Shown here piece after piece: positions 54,299 to 63,288 of a stretch of DNA of 64,000 bases. Made by a program: the position numbers and the translations under genes. The notes under the pieces are model-generated. The model saw only the letters and a program-made list of their open reading frames with translations. It did not search any database and was not told the origin of the DNA. The number at the start of each line of letters is the position of its first letter. Positions within the stretch are counted from its first letter, which is position 1. Origin of the DNA: Lysinibacter sp. HNR. Lineage in GTDB: Bacteria > Actinomycetota > Actinomycetes > Actinomycetales > Microbacteriaceae. The stretch lies in contig NZ_CP121684.1 of the NCBI RefSeq assembly GCF_029760935.1, positions 1,984,001 through 2,048,000 on the forward strand. Direction: 5' to 3'.

Positions 54299-54778
54299 CT
54301 AGCGTACGTCGATTGTGGCCACCGTGCTCAGGTCTTCGGCAAACGTAAAGGCTGCGCTGACACTCCCCCCTCGAAGAACCTTGGGAAGCCAGTATTGGGC
54401 ATCGTCCCACATTGCGCTGTAGTCGATCTGGTCAAGAGGGTACCAGTCGAGCTCTAACTCGTCAGAGTTCACGGGGGTGCCCACCCAACTGTGTAAAACA
54501 AAAACGGTTGACTTCTGATCCCACTGAGGGTGAGAAGGAAAACTATAGTCAATTTTCCCTGCCTCACGAAGATCCTGAGGATTAACCCTCAACCCTGTTT
54601 CTTCGGCGATCTCACGAACTATTGCCTGTGCGGGGGTTTCTCCCACCTCCAGCTTGCCGCCGGGTCCCACAAGCTTTCCCACACCGATTCCGCGCTTCTT
54701 CACTCCCAAGAGCACCTCCCGAGTGTCGTCCTCTGCCGTGCGAATCAGATAACACACCGATACCTGTGAATTTGCCAT
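54299..54778 (-). CDS. Nudix hydrolase, MutT/MTH1-like
   Basis: 159 residues from the ATG at 54778; a longer frame to 54889 would overlap the divergent peptidase. The Nudix box is complete (GPGGKLEVGETPAQAIVREI followed by AEETGL). The GKLVGPGGK form before the box matches the MTH1-like group that cleans oxidised purine nucleotides (8-oxo-dGTP), though other substrates are possible. Five bases upstream of the aldo/keto reductase on the same strand. Confidence 0.88.
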   Translation of the reverse strand: MANSQVSVCYLIRTAEDDTREVLLGVKKRGIGVGKLVGPGGKLEVGETPAQAIVREIAEETGLRVNPQDLREAGKIDYSFPSHPQWDQKSTVFVLHSWVGTPVNSDELELDWYPLDQIDYSAMWDDAQYWLPKVLRGGSVSAAFTFAEDLSTVATIDVR

Positions 54779-54832
54779 GCATCCGAGCCTAGCTGAGAGG
54801 TCCACTTTTATCTGGCCATTAGTGTAGAAACT

Positions 54833-56956
54833 ATGCCTATGTCCAAATTTCCCACAGCAAAACGTGTTCCTTTTTCTCGAACGCACCACGGTGACACTTT
54901 CGCTGATAACTATGAGTGGTTACGCGACAAGGGCTCTCCCGAAGTATCCGCCTACCTGAACGCCCAAAATGCCCACACCGATGCGCAGACAAAGCACCTC
55001 TCAAGCCTCCAGGAATCAATTTTTAACGAGATTAAAAACCGCACAAGCGAGACCGATCTTTCTGTTCCCTCCCGCCAGGGACAGTTCTGGTATTATACTC
55101 GCACAGTAGAGGGCAAGCAATACGGGATTCACTGCCGGGTCCCTGTCCTCGGGCAAGACGATTGGGCACCACCAACCTTAAAACCTCAAGAACCGGTCCC
55201 GGGCGAGCAGGTCCTCCTGGACGGCAATAAGGAGGCCGAAGGACACGAATTTTTTGATCTGGGAAACCTCGCAATAAGCGCAGACGGACTCTTCCTCGCC
55301 TACCTGGTGGATACCGTGGGCAATGAACGCTATACCTTACGTATCCGAGACCTCGCAACGGGCTCTGATACAGCAGATGTTATTGAGGATGTCGCAAGCG
55401 ACATCGTCTTTTCACCAGACGGAAAATTTGTGTATTACAGCACCTATGACGACGCCTGGAGAGTGGATACCGTATGGCGACACACGCTGGGTGCTACTTC
55501 CGCTCCCGTGCAGATCTTTCACGAGCCAGATGAAAAGTTCTGGCTTGAAGTGCGCCCAACCCACAGCCGCAGATACGTTCTTATCGAGGTGGGTTCGACC
55601 ACCACGAGTGAGTATCACCTACTCGATACTCACTCGACAGACCAGGAGTTTCAGGTTGTCTGGCCACGCAGGAGCGGAGTCGAATACAGCGTTGAGCACG
55701 CACTTATTCAGGGTGAAGACAGGCTTCTTGTTCTACATAACGACGAGGCCCCCGGGTTCGAGCTGGTGTCCGTTGATCCCAAAAACCCCGGTGTAGATAA
55801 GACTTCGGCTCGGGTCCTCGTGAAAAGTTCGCCCGATGTCCGTCTCACCTATGCCCTTGCGTTTGAAACCTTTCTCGCCCTGGGTTATCGTCGCAAGGGA
55901 CTCACCCAGGTGGCGGTCATACCCGCCCAGAAAATCGAAGAATCTCTTGATATTCATCAGTGGGAACTCACGTTTGAGGAGCCTTTCTACACCGTACTTC
56001 CGGGCACAAATCGTGATTGGAAACAGCCCATTTTAGTATTGGAGTACTCCTCCCTTATCACGCCACGAACAATACTCTCGGTGGACAGCGTTACCGGTAT
56101 ACGCACCGTTCTCAAACAGCAGCAAGTTCTGGGAGGCTACGACCCATCACGCTACGAGCAACGACGCGAGTGGGCCACCGCTCCGGACGGTGCCCTAGTG
56201 CCGGTCTCGCTGGTCTATGCCAAGACGGATACCACGGACCCTCGCCCCCTGCACCTGGAGGGCTACGGTTCGTATGAGGCAAGTTTTGATCCAGAGTTTT
56301 CAACGCTGCTTCTCCCCCTTCTTGATCGCGGTGTTGTCTATGCCATTGCGCATGTTCGTGGAGGCGGTGAAATGGGCCGCCACTGGTACGACCAGGGCAA
56401 GTTATCCCACAAGAAAAATACCTTCACAGACTTTATCGCAGTGGCGGAGCACCTCGTTTCAACCGGGCAAACAACCGCAAAAAACCTTACCGCCGAAGGC
56501 GCTAGTGCCGGCGGACTGCTCATGGGAGCTATCACCAATATGGCCCCAGAGCTCTTTGCAGGTGTGTTTGCAAACGTGCCTTTTGTTGACCCGCTCACGA
56601 GTGTTCTTGACCCGTCGCTCCCCCTGACCATAAACGAGTGGGACGAGTGGGGAAACCCCCTACACAGCGCAGAGGCATACACCTACATAAAAAGTTACTC
56701 CCCATACGAAAACGTGCGCGAAGGGGTGCAGTATCCAAAGATACTAGCCGTTACCAGCCTTAACGACACCCGCGTGCTCTATGTGGAACCGGCAAAGTGG
56801 GTGGCTCGCCTGCAAGAGGTGGGTGCCCCCGCCCTCCTCAAAACCGAGATGCACGCGGGGCACGCCGGCGTAAGCGGTCGCTACAACGTGTGGCGTGAGC
56901 GCGCGTTTGAACTCGCCTGGCTCCTTGATACCCTCGGCCTCGGTGACCCCTCGTAG
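54833..56956 (+). CDS. ptrB: Oligopeptidase B (S9 prolyl oligopeptidase family)
   Basis: 707 residues. N-terminal beta-propeller (residues about 70-420) and a C-terminal alpha/beta hydrolase domain. Catalytic triad: Ser558 in GASAGG, Asp645 in LNDTRV, His677 in HAGHAGVSGRY; RGGGEMGRHW lies before them. Cuts short peptides after basic residues (Arg/Lys) in the cytoplasm; the specificity is from the family. Two start ATGs, at 54833 and 54839, are possible. No signal peptide. Confidence 0.94.
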   Translation: MPMSKFPTAKRVPFSRTHHGDTFADNYEWLRDKGSPEVSAYLNAQNAHTDAQTKHLSSLQESIFNEIKNRTSETDLSVPSRQGQFWYYTRTVEGKQYGIHCRVPVLGQDDWAPPTLKPQEPVPGEQVLLDGNKEAEGHEFFDLGNLAISADGLFLAYLVDTVGNERYTLRIRDLATGSDTADVIEDVASDIVFSPDGKFVYYSTYDDAWRVDTVWRHTLGATSAPVQIFHEPDEKFWLEVRPTHSRRYVLIEVGSTTTSEYHLLDTHSTDQEFQVVWPRRSGVEYSVEHALIQGEDRLLVLHNDEAPGFELVSVDPKNPGVDKTSARVLVKSSPDVRLTYALAFETFLALGYRRKGLTQVAVIPAQKIEESLDIHQWELTFEEPFYTVLPGTNRDWKQPILVLEYSSLITPRTILSVDSVTGIRTVLKQQQVLGGYDPSRYEQRREWATAPDGALVPVSLVYAKTDTTDPRPLHLEGYGSYEASFDPEFSTLLLPLLDRGVVYAIAHVRGGGEMGRHWYDQGKLSHKKNTFTDFIAVAEHLVSTGQTTAKNLTAEGASAGGLLMGAITNMAPELFAGVFANVPFVDPLTSVLDPSLPLTINEWDEWGNPLHSAEAYTYIKSYSPYENVREGVQYPKILAVTSLNDTRVLYVEPAKWVARLQEVGAPALLKTEMHAGHAGVSGRYNVWRERAFELAWLLDTLGLGDPS

Positions 56957-57012
56957 CGGTGCCCAGCTGTAACTATCAGCAACATTTACACCGCCAACAG
57001 TAGGATGTACCC

Positions 57013-57273
57013 ATGAGTAACTACATCCCCGAAGAGGGCAGCGTAACCATGTTTTCTACCACGTGGTGCGGTTATTGTCAGCGCCTCAAGAAGCAACTGG
57101 ACAGCGTTGGAATCGGCTACACCGAGATCAACATTGAGGAGGTTCCCGGCACCGCAGAGCTAGTAGAGTCTCTCAACGGTGGGAACCAGACGGTCCCCAC
57201 CGTGCTGTACCCCGACGGATCAAGCGCCACCAACCCCTCCCTCAACGATGTTAAGGCTGTCTTGGGAGTCTAG
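57013..57273 (+). CDS. Mycoredoxin
   Basis: 86 residues, glutaredoxin fold: active site TTWCGYCQRL (CGYC) and cis-Pro loop QTVPTVL. The length and motif match mycoredoxin 1, which reduces S-mycothiolated proteins through mycothiol/mycothiol disulfide, supporting a mycothiol-producing actinobacterium. AGGATG seven bases before the ATG. Alone between ptrB (+) and the convergent pfkA. Confidence 0.88.
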   Translation: MSNYIPEEGSVTMFSTTWCGYCQRLKKQLDSVGIGYTEINIEEVPGTAELVESLNGGNQTVPTVLYPDGSSATNPSLNDVKAVLGV

Positions 57274-57276
57274 GTT

Positions 57277-57299
57277 GGGGACGAGACCTGTCTCTCCCC
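57277..57299. terminator. Hairpin between mycoredoxin and pfkA
   Basis: GGGGA-C-GAGAC (57277-57287) and GTCTCTCCCC (57290-57299) form a stem with one bulged base and a two-base loop. It lies at the joint end of the two convergent genes, overlapping the last base of the pfkA stop. No T-run. Confidence 0.55.
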
Positions 57300-58327
57300 T
57301 AGCCGAAGAGAATTGCAGCCTCATCGTAGCGGTGCTGCGGCACCGTCTTCAGCTCTCCCAGAGCTTCTTCTAGGCCGACCACCTCGACCTCGGTTCCCCG
57401 GAGAGCAACCATGTTACCCCAGCGCTCCTCCAGCACAGTATCGATGGCTGCGAGGCCCAGGCGTGTAGCGAGCACACGATCGTAAGCCGTTGGTACGCCC
57501 CCGCGCTGGATATGCCCCAGGACGGTCGCACGAGACTCAATTCCCGTTCGTTCCTCAATCATGGGGGCTAAAATCTCGGCTATTCCTCCCAACCGTGGCC
57601 GGTTAAACCCGTCGAGCCCCTTGTGCGAATGAGCGTCCTCCATGGTGGTGAGTTTAAAGCCCTCCGCAACGACCAGCAGCGGTGCCCGCCCCCGATCACG
57701 CACGCTCTCCACCCAGGTAACAATTTGTTCGATACTTACCGGCTGTTCCGGAATCAGAATCGCGTGTGCGCCGCCGGCCATCCCGGAGTGCAGGGCGATC
57801 CATCCCACATGACGACCCATGACCTCAAGCACCATGCAACGCTTGTGCGAGTCGCCGGTTGTGCGGAGACGGTCAATAGCTTCGGTCGCGATTTCTACCG
57901 CAGTGTCAAAACCGAAGGTGTAGTCGGTGGCTCCCAGATCATTATCGATGGTTTTGGGCACCCCAATGATCTTTATACCGGCATCTGCCAATCGTTTTGA
58001 AGCGGCCTGAGTACCTTCTCCACCGATAGCAACAACCGCATCAATTCCGAGACGATCGAGCGTCTTTTGAATATTCTCGGGTCCCCCGTTTGGCCCCTCA
58101 TACGGGCCAAATCTGCTGGTTCCCAGAATGGTTCCGCCCTGTTTTGCGATACCCCGAACGCGGTGCCTATCGAGAGGGATAATATCCCCTTCGACCAGCC
58201 CACGCCACCCATCGCGAAAACCAACGAAATGTTGCGAGTAGACACTTGTCCCTTTGAGAACAATTGCGCGGATAACCGCGTTGAGTCCCGGGCAATCGCC
58301 ACCACTCGTCAAGATTCCGATCTTCAT
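57299..58327 (-). CDS. pfkA: ATP-dependent 6-phosphofructokinase
   Basis: 342 residues. Starts MKIGILTSGGDCPGLNAVIRA; KTIDNDL follows PKT, and the nucleotide-type motif is GGEGTQ. The glycine in that motif is the ATP-type residue (Asp there marks PPi-dependent enzymes); the assignment follows actinobacterial group III PFKs. Phosphorylates fructose 6-phosphate in glycolysis. ATG start; 93 bases separate it from the helicase gene upstream on the same strand. Confidence 0.93.
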   Translation of the reverse strand: MKIGILTSGGDCPGLNAVIRAIVLKGTSVYSQHFVGFRDGWRGLVEGDIIPLDRHRVRGIAKQGGTILGTSRFGPYEGPNGGPENIQKTLDRLGIDAVVAIGGEGTQAASKRLADAGIKIIGVPKTIDNDLGATDYTFGFDTAVEIATEAIDRLRTTGDSHKRCMVLEVMGRHVGWIALHSGMAGGAHAILIPEQPVSIEQIVTWVESVRDRGRAPLLVVAEGFKLTTMEDAHSHKGLDGFNRPRLGGIAEILAPMIEERTGIESRATVLGHIQRGGVPTAYDRVLATRLGLAAIDTVLEERWGNMVALRGTEVEVVGLEEALGELKTVPQHRYDEAAILFG

Positions 58328-58398
58328 TACACACTCCCTAATAGTTCCTGTTTCAGTGGAGGATGCGTCAGTGCATCGGTCGAGTCACTGTGACCCGC

Positions 58399-58422
58399 AG
58401 AGCAGACAGTGAAGTCTGCTCT
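58399..58422 (-). terminator. Hairpin at the end of the helicase gene
   Basis: AGAGCAGAC (58399-58407) pairs with GTCTGCTCT (58414-58422) over a six-base loop, overlapping the helicase stop codon. It lies about 70 bases before the pfkA start; no U-tract, so moderate strength. Confidence 0.45.
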
Positions 58423-60580
58423 AAGACGATGCTATCGCTCTTTTCAAGAGGTGGATGAGCGCTTCCAGCTGAACCGAGTCCCCATCGTTGATCGCGGCGT
58501 CGTTGCCGTCAAGGGCACGAGCTGCGAGACCCGCTTTTCCATCGATAAGTTCAGCAATTTTACTGTCGACAGTGTTTGCCGCAACGATACGCCAGGCGGT
58601 AACGGGTTCTTCCTGACCAATTCGGTGAACACGATCAATAGCTTGAGTCTGTTCCGCGTCAGTCCAGCTGAGCTCGGCCAAAACAACGTTTGATGAGGCT
58701 TGCAGGTTGACCCCCACGCCGGCCGCGGTAAGCGAGCAGACCACAACGGAAACGTCGGGATCGTTATTAAACGCGTCAATTTGTGATTGACGTAGCTCCG
58801 AGGTTTGATCCCCACGGATCGACACGGTACGAAGCCCCCGCTCTGCCAGCAGATTCTCCGCCGTGTCCATCACGTCGATATGCTTAGCGAAAAACACCAC
58901 TTTACCCACGGAGCGGGCAAGCTGTGCTGCGTAGTCCGCCGCGAGTCCGGCCTTTGCCTGACCAATCTTACGAACCATGGTAAAGACGTTGGTTCCGGTC
59001 TTTGCCGGTCCTGACTCTTCGAGTTCTTGATGCGCAACCATACGAATCAACGCATCGGTAGACATCTCGGCACCCAGACGTCCGGCAAGGGCACGGTTAT
59101 AGCGCGCAAGCATTTTACGCCCCAGCTCCTCCTCTGCCTCACGAATACTGCGTCCCAGATCGTCGTCAAGCTCAACGGGAAGGTCAACAACACGCTTGTC
59201 CGGAAGGTCGGCGGCAACATCAATCTTCTTGCGTCGCACAATTCCCATATCAATTACTGACTCGCGTGCTGCCGCGTAAAATCCGGGGTCGGCCGGGGTC
59301 AGACCGGTGTCTTCCAGGCGGTCCATGAGCTGGGCGGTCGGCTTAGTCTCGTCTGTCCAACCAAGAAATCGCCAGATAGCACGGAAATCATCCACATCGT
59401 TTATCAGCGGGGTTCCCGTGAGAGCTATCAAAAGGGGCCGGCCACCCGGCGTATCCTTACGAATACGATTTGCAATGGTAAGAACGTTCTTGGAGCGCTG
59501 CGATTGCAAGTTTTTAATCATATGAGCCTCGTCGACAACCATGCCGCGGAAACCCATCTTGCTAATCCAGCTGAGATGCCTATCAAGAATTTCATAGTTC
59601 ACGATAAAAACATCGGCAAACGCATCGAGGTTTTCGCCGTCTCCCTGGATAACAGTTGGGCGTCGCTGAGGTGTCCAGCGCTGAACCTCACGGGCCCAGT
59701 TCATCTTTACCACGTTGGGAACAACAACAAGCAGGGGGTAGGCGTCGGCCACGGAGGCGGCTATAACCGATTGTGCGGTCTTTCCTAAGCCGGGCTCATC
59801 AGCGAGCAAAAAACTGCGGTGCCCTCGCTTAACAGACTCGACAAATCGGGCCTGATGAGGCATGAGTTCTTGATCTTTGGGAGCAAAACGGTCGATAGGT
59901 GCCGCCTCGGGAAGGGACATGCTTGCCGCTTTGCCTCCGGCACCCTGTTCAAACGATTTAAACAGAGGCCCAAGAAGCTCCCAGTTAGAGAGGCGTACAA
60001 CCGGGCGTGGAGGGGCAACCGGGGTCAGATCTGGCGCGAGGAAGGGATTTGATCGCTGACGAGCGATGACGGTGGGTGGAACGACCTGCCGCTCTGCAAG
60101 TTCGGGTGGAACGATAACCTCAACCACGGGAGCCATCGGCTCCTCTTCGGGGACGTCGTGTCCAGCGGTTTCTAGAAGTTTGCGACGAAATTTACGCGCG
60201 GCCTCATTCACCGGAGCGTCTGGTTCAAGCAGCGTGATGAGGGAGGTATCCCTCGCGGCGGTTTTTGCCAAAATAGAAGCTATACCGTCAAGGCGCTTAA
60301 GCGTTTCCGCCCGATCCGCATCACTGAGTTCGGGATCCGTCTTGGCCCGTGAACGCTCATCACGCATAAGAAGCGCAATCACCTGGAACTTGGTACGGTT
60401 AAGCGGAGTTGTCTTGCCTCTCTGCGCGGAGGCCTCAACCTCGCGAACCGCGCGAGCAAGAAGAGGGATGAGTCCCTCGTTGTTGGGTTGCTTAGAGGAC
60501 GCCTTGCGGCTCTGTTGCCCAGACTTTTGAGCTGCCTGCGGAAGCTCTAAGTCTATCTTTTTTATTTCTGGCTGCGCCAT
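58421..60580 (-). CDS. SNF2-family DEAD/DEAH helicase (SMARCAL1-like)
   Basis: 719 residues. Residues 1-230 are a variable, helical/disordered region; then a SNF2 ATPase: DEPGLGKT at 261-268, DEAH at 350-353, LTGTPLINDVDDF, and the C-terminal RecA domain with ...AELSWTDAEQTQAIDRVHRIGQ. The GLGKT form with E-P instead of the MGLGKT usual in chromatin remodelers is typical of prokaryotic SNF2 proteins. Acts as a DNA translocase, perhaps at forks or repair sites; the role is unknown. AGGAGA directly precedes the ATG. No methyltransferase or nuclease is adjacent, so this is not a typical restriction or DISARM system. Confidence 0.9.
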   Translation of the reverse strand: MAQPEIKKIDLELPQAAQKSGQQSRKASSKQPNNEGLIPLLARAVREVEASAQRGKTTPLNRTKFQVIALLMRDERSRAKTDPELSDADRAETLKRLDGIASILAKTAARDTSLITLLEPDAPVNEAARKFRRKLLETAGHDVPEEEPMAPVVEVIVPPELAERQVVPPTVIARQRSNPFLAPDLTPVAPPRPVVRLSNWELLGPLFKSFEQGAGGKAASMSLPEAAPIDRFAPKDQELMPHQARFVESVKRGHRSFLLADEPGLGKTAQSVIAASVADAYPLLVVVPNVVKMNWAREVQRWTPQRRPTVIQGDGENLDAFADVFIVNYEILDRHLSWISKMGFRGMVVDEAHMIKNLQSQRSKNVLTIANRIRKDTPGGRPLLIALTGTPLINDVDDFRAIWRFLGWTDETKPTAQLMDRLEDTGLTPADPGFYAAARESVIDMGIVRRKKIDVAADLPDKRVVDLPVELDDDLGRSIREAEEELGRKMLARYNRALAGRLGAEMSTDALIRMVAHQELEESGPAKTGTNVFTMVRKIGQAKAGLAADYAAQLARSVGKVVFFAKHIDVMDTAENLLAERGLRTVSIRGDQTSELRQSQIDAFNNDPDVSVVVCSLTAAGVGVNLQASSNVVLAELSWTDAEQTQAIDRVHRIGQEEPVTAWRIVAANTVDSKIAELIDGKAGLAARALDGNDAAINDGDSVQLEALIHLLKRAIASS

Positions 60581-60595
60581 ATCTCTCCTGATCAG

Positions 60596-60612
60596 AACCG
60601 GACTGGCCGGTT
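60596..60612. promoter_or_regulatory. Dyad upstream of the helicase gene
   Basis: AACCGG-ACTGG-CCGGTT, a perfect inverted repeat 16 bases before the helicase ATG. It could be an operator or a stem in the 5' leader masking translation. Confidence 0.3.
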
Positions 60613-61065
60613 AAAATGTTCGAAAACTCTATCCCCACAGAAGTAATTCTCCCTCACAGGGGTAAACGAAATCATGCAGTGTAATGAATTTCTATTCCTG
60701 AGCAACGTGTTGAACGGTCAGGAGGGTGATTGAAACAACTACGCTAGCAGTATTCTATACCTTCATCCTGTGACCACGCTATTCCCGAATTTTCACCCGA
60801 CCCATAGCCCGAGACAGATACCCTCCAAACAGACACACAAAACATCATCACTAAAAGACTTCCCCACTACTCAACCGATAAAATCTGTTATTGGGTTCCT
60901 AAACATCTTACCGATACCTTGACACTTATTTGTTACTCCACACACCGAGAGACTCACCCCTCTCGATAATCATCGGCTCTTAAAACAAGGGTTTTCCCCC
61001 TTCATCCTGGTGATGTATCAGCCTGTCTCATAATCTTTAGAGTCGCATAGTCCAGAATAGGAACC
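60613..61065. other. Gene-free stretch between helicase and histidine phosphatase
   Basis: About 450 bases between divergent genes. No gene, tRNA or repeat is recognised. A TTGACA at 60918-60923 on plus could be a -35 box for the phosphatase, but a well-spaced -10 was not found. Confidence 0.3.
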
Positions 61066-61680
61066 ATGACCCACCCCACAACAATCGCCCTCGTTCGCCA
61101 CGGCCAAACAGCCTGGAATGCGGAGTCCCGAATCCAGGGACGAACCGATATTCCGCTCAACCCGGTGGGAAGAAACCAAGCGCAAAGCGCAGCCGAGACT
61201 CTCACGAACGATTGGCAAGTGGTCTCGAGCTCTCCCCTCTCACGAGCCGCAGAAACCGCGGCCATCATTGCGTCTGAACTCGGACTTCGCGAACCGCTCC
61301 TCCTGGAACATCTCACCGAACGCCACTTCGGTGAGGCCGAAGGCCTTACCGCGAGCGCTGAACTTGAAAAGGTGAGAATTTCCCGCGGATTTATCGGAGC
61401 CGAGCCTGAAGATGTGGTGGCGCTGCGGGGGGTTCAGGCGATTGAGCATCTACGCAGCACCTACCCCGGACAAAAGATTATCGCGGTGAGTCACGGAGCC
61501 TTTATCCGCATCACACTGAGCAGTCTCTTCACGTTTGAGGCTCCGCGTGTCTCTAACCTGTCAATCAGTGTCATCAAGCATGATGGCACCGATTGGCTAC
61601 TCGAATCTATCGAGGGCATACCCGCTCGCAAGCTCATAAAGATGGATGAGCCGGCCCTGCGCCACAGTCACAGAACCTAA
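61066..61680 (+). CDS. Histidine phosphatase / phosphoglycerate mutase-like
   Basis: 204 residues. ALVRHGQTAWN (RHG with catalytic His) at the start, the second acid/base Glu region LTERHFGEAEG, and AVSHGAFIRI with the second His. Such enzymes include cofactor-dependent phosphoglycerate mutases and phosphatases such as CobC; the exact reaction is open. AGGAA before the ATG. Confidence 0.9.
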   Translation: MTHPTTIALVRHGQTAWNAESRIQGRTDIPLNPVGRNQAQSAAETLTNDWQVVSSSPLSRAAETAAIIASELGLREPLLLEHLTERHFGEAEGLTASAELEKVRISRGFIGAEPEDVVALRGVQAIEHLRSTYPGQKIIAVSHGAFIRITLSSLFTFEAPRVSNLSISVIKHDGTDWLLESIEGIPARKLIKMDEPALRHSHRT

Positions 61681-61685
61681 ATAGC

Positions 61686-62465
61686 TCACTCGCCCAGGTC
61701 TACCTCTGCCGGATTGAGCACACGACTCAAAAATGATTGGGTGCGAGGATTTTGAGGATTCCCGATCACCGCCGCGGCAGCTCCCTCCTCCACCACAACT
61801 CCCTCATCCATAAATACCACTTTGTCAGCCACCTCACGGGCAAAGCCCATTTCGTGAGTTACCACCAGCATGGTCATACCGGCATCAGCAAGCTCGCGCA
61901 TAACCGATAAAACATCCCCCACCGTTTCAGGGTCGAGAGCCGAGGTTGGCTCGTCAAACAGCATAAGTTCCGGCTCCATGCTGAGCGCCCGCGCGATGGC
62001 AACACGCTGCTGCTGCCCCCCGGACAGCGATGCAGGCTTGGCCATTGCTTTATCGGCCAGGCCCACCCTCTCCAGGTTATGCATCGATACCTCGTGTGCT
62101 GCAGCTTTGGAGCGCCCCAGCACCCGCTGCTGCGCGATTGAACAGTTTTCTATCACCGTCAGGTGCGGGAAAAGATTAAAGTGTTGAAATACCAGGCCGA
62201 CCCGACGCCGGAACTCATCAATATCACACTCCGAATCGGTCACCACGGTGTCTCCCACAACGATCTCACCCGAGTCGGGCGTCTCAAGAAGGTTGACACA
62301 TCGCAGTAACGTCGACTTTCCTGAGCCGCTGGGGCCAATGAGGCACACCACCTCGCCTGGCTCCACCGAGAGAGAAATTCCCTTGAGAACGCTGTTATCG
62401 CCAAAAGACTTGGTCACGTTACTCAGTCTGATTGTGCCTGAACTTTCGCCCCGGAAATCGTTCAC
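61686..62465 (-). CDS. ABC importer ATPase, polar amino acids
   Basis: 259 residues. Walker [10 protein letters not shown], signature [15 protein letters not shown], Walker [15 protein letters not shown]: complete, of the GlnQ/HisP group. It powers uptake with the permease and binding protein genes upstream on the same strand; the ATPase start overlaps the permease end by four bases. Confidence 0.96.
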   Translation of the reverse strand: MNDFRGESSGTIRLSNVTKSFGDNSVLKGISLSVEPGEVVCLIGPSGSGKSTLLRCVNLLETPDSGEIVVGDTVVTDSECDIDEFRRRVGLVFQHFNLFPHLTVIENCSIAQQRVLGRSKAAAHEVSMHNLERVGLADKAMAKPASLSGGQQQRVAIARALSMEPELMLFDEPTSALDPETVGDVLSVMRELADAGMTMLVVTHEMGFAREVADKVVFMDEGVVVEEGAAAAVIGNPQNPRTQSFLSRVLNPAEVDLGE

Positions 62466-63253
62466 TTTTTCATCCTCGCTGTCTTGGCTTCAAACCGCCG
62501 CGAAAGGTAGCTCAATGGAATCGTAATAATAAGGTAAAAAGCGCCCGCGAGCACCAGGGGCGTGAGTCCAGCATTGGCAGCGGTGAGCCCCACTCGGCCA
62601 AACCTCGTGAGATCGTACTGGCTCACTGTCAACCCCAGCACGTAAATAAGCGAGGAGTCTTTGGTCAAAAGAATAACCTCGTTTGTGAGGGGAGGCAGCA
62701 CGATTCTGAGCGCCTGGGGAATAATAATGGTCACCATCGCCCTCGGATGCGACATCCCCAGCGAACGTGCCGCTTCCATCTGACCCGGTGGAACCGCCTG
62801 CAGGCCAGCACGAATTGTTTCCGCAATATAGGCTGCTGACACGGTTCCCAAAGCCAGCATCGCCGTCAGATACGTATTAAGCGAAATGCTAAAGGCTGCC
62901 GGAACGCCGTAACCAAAAACGATAAAAACGAGCAGGGCGGGAAGACCCCGAAAAATCTCGATATATGTGGTGGCTATCCAGCGGTAGGGACCTACCGAAG
63001 ACAGCTTCATCAGGGCAAGTAGGATGCCGCCGCTCATACCGGCTACGAGGCCAAGAGCGGTAAAAAGCAGCGTGTTTGCAAAGGCCGTGGTAATGATGCC
63101 GGGAAATTGCTCTTTTGCAACCTCGAGATTGAAAAAGGAGTTTGTGATCTTTTCCCAGTCAGCTATCAAGGCGAGGAACCCCACCACAGCGATAAGGAGT
63201 GCATACTGAATTCCACGGGATACGCGTGCCCGTTTAGCTGCCGTCATTGCCAT
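62462..63253 (-). CDS. ABC importer permease, polar amino acids
   Basis: 263 residues, about five membrane helices, in the HisMQ family. The EAA-type cytoplasmic loop is [24 protein letters not shown] (in part), which docks on the ATPase. A single permease gene suggests a homodimer. Between the ATPase and binding protein genes. Confidence 0.94.
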   Translation of the reverse strand: MAMTAAKRARVSRGIQYALLIAVVGFLALIADWEKITNSFFNLEVAKEQFPGIITTAFANTLLFTALGLVAGMSGGILLALMKLSSVGPYRWIATTYIEIFRGLPALLVFIVFGYGVPAAFSISLNTYLTAMLALGTVSAAYIAETIRAGLQAVPPGQMEAARSLGMSHPRAMVTIIIPQALRIVLPPLTNEVILLTKDSSLIYVLGLTVSQYDLTRFGRVGLTAANAGLTPLVLAGAFYLIITIPLSYLSRRFEAKTARMKK

Positions 63254-63288
63254 TAAAATCTACCTTGTACGTAGTCTCGAGAAAAATT

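Noticed and set aside
60612-60624. TTCGAA core near the helicase start considered as a LexA box
   Set aside because: Only one half-site agrees with TCGAAC-4-GTTCGA; the other arm is missing.
61002-61316. A 104-codon frame antisense to the histidine phosphatase gene
   Set aside because: It is a shadow of the phosphatase gene with no family resemblance.
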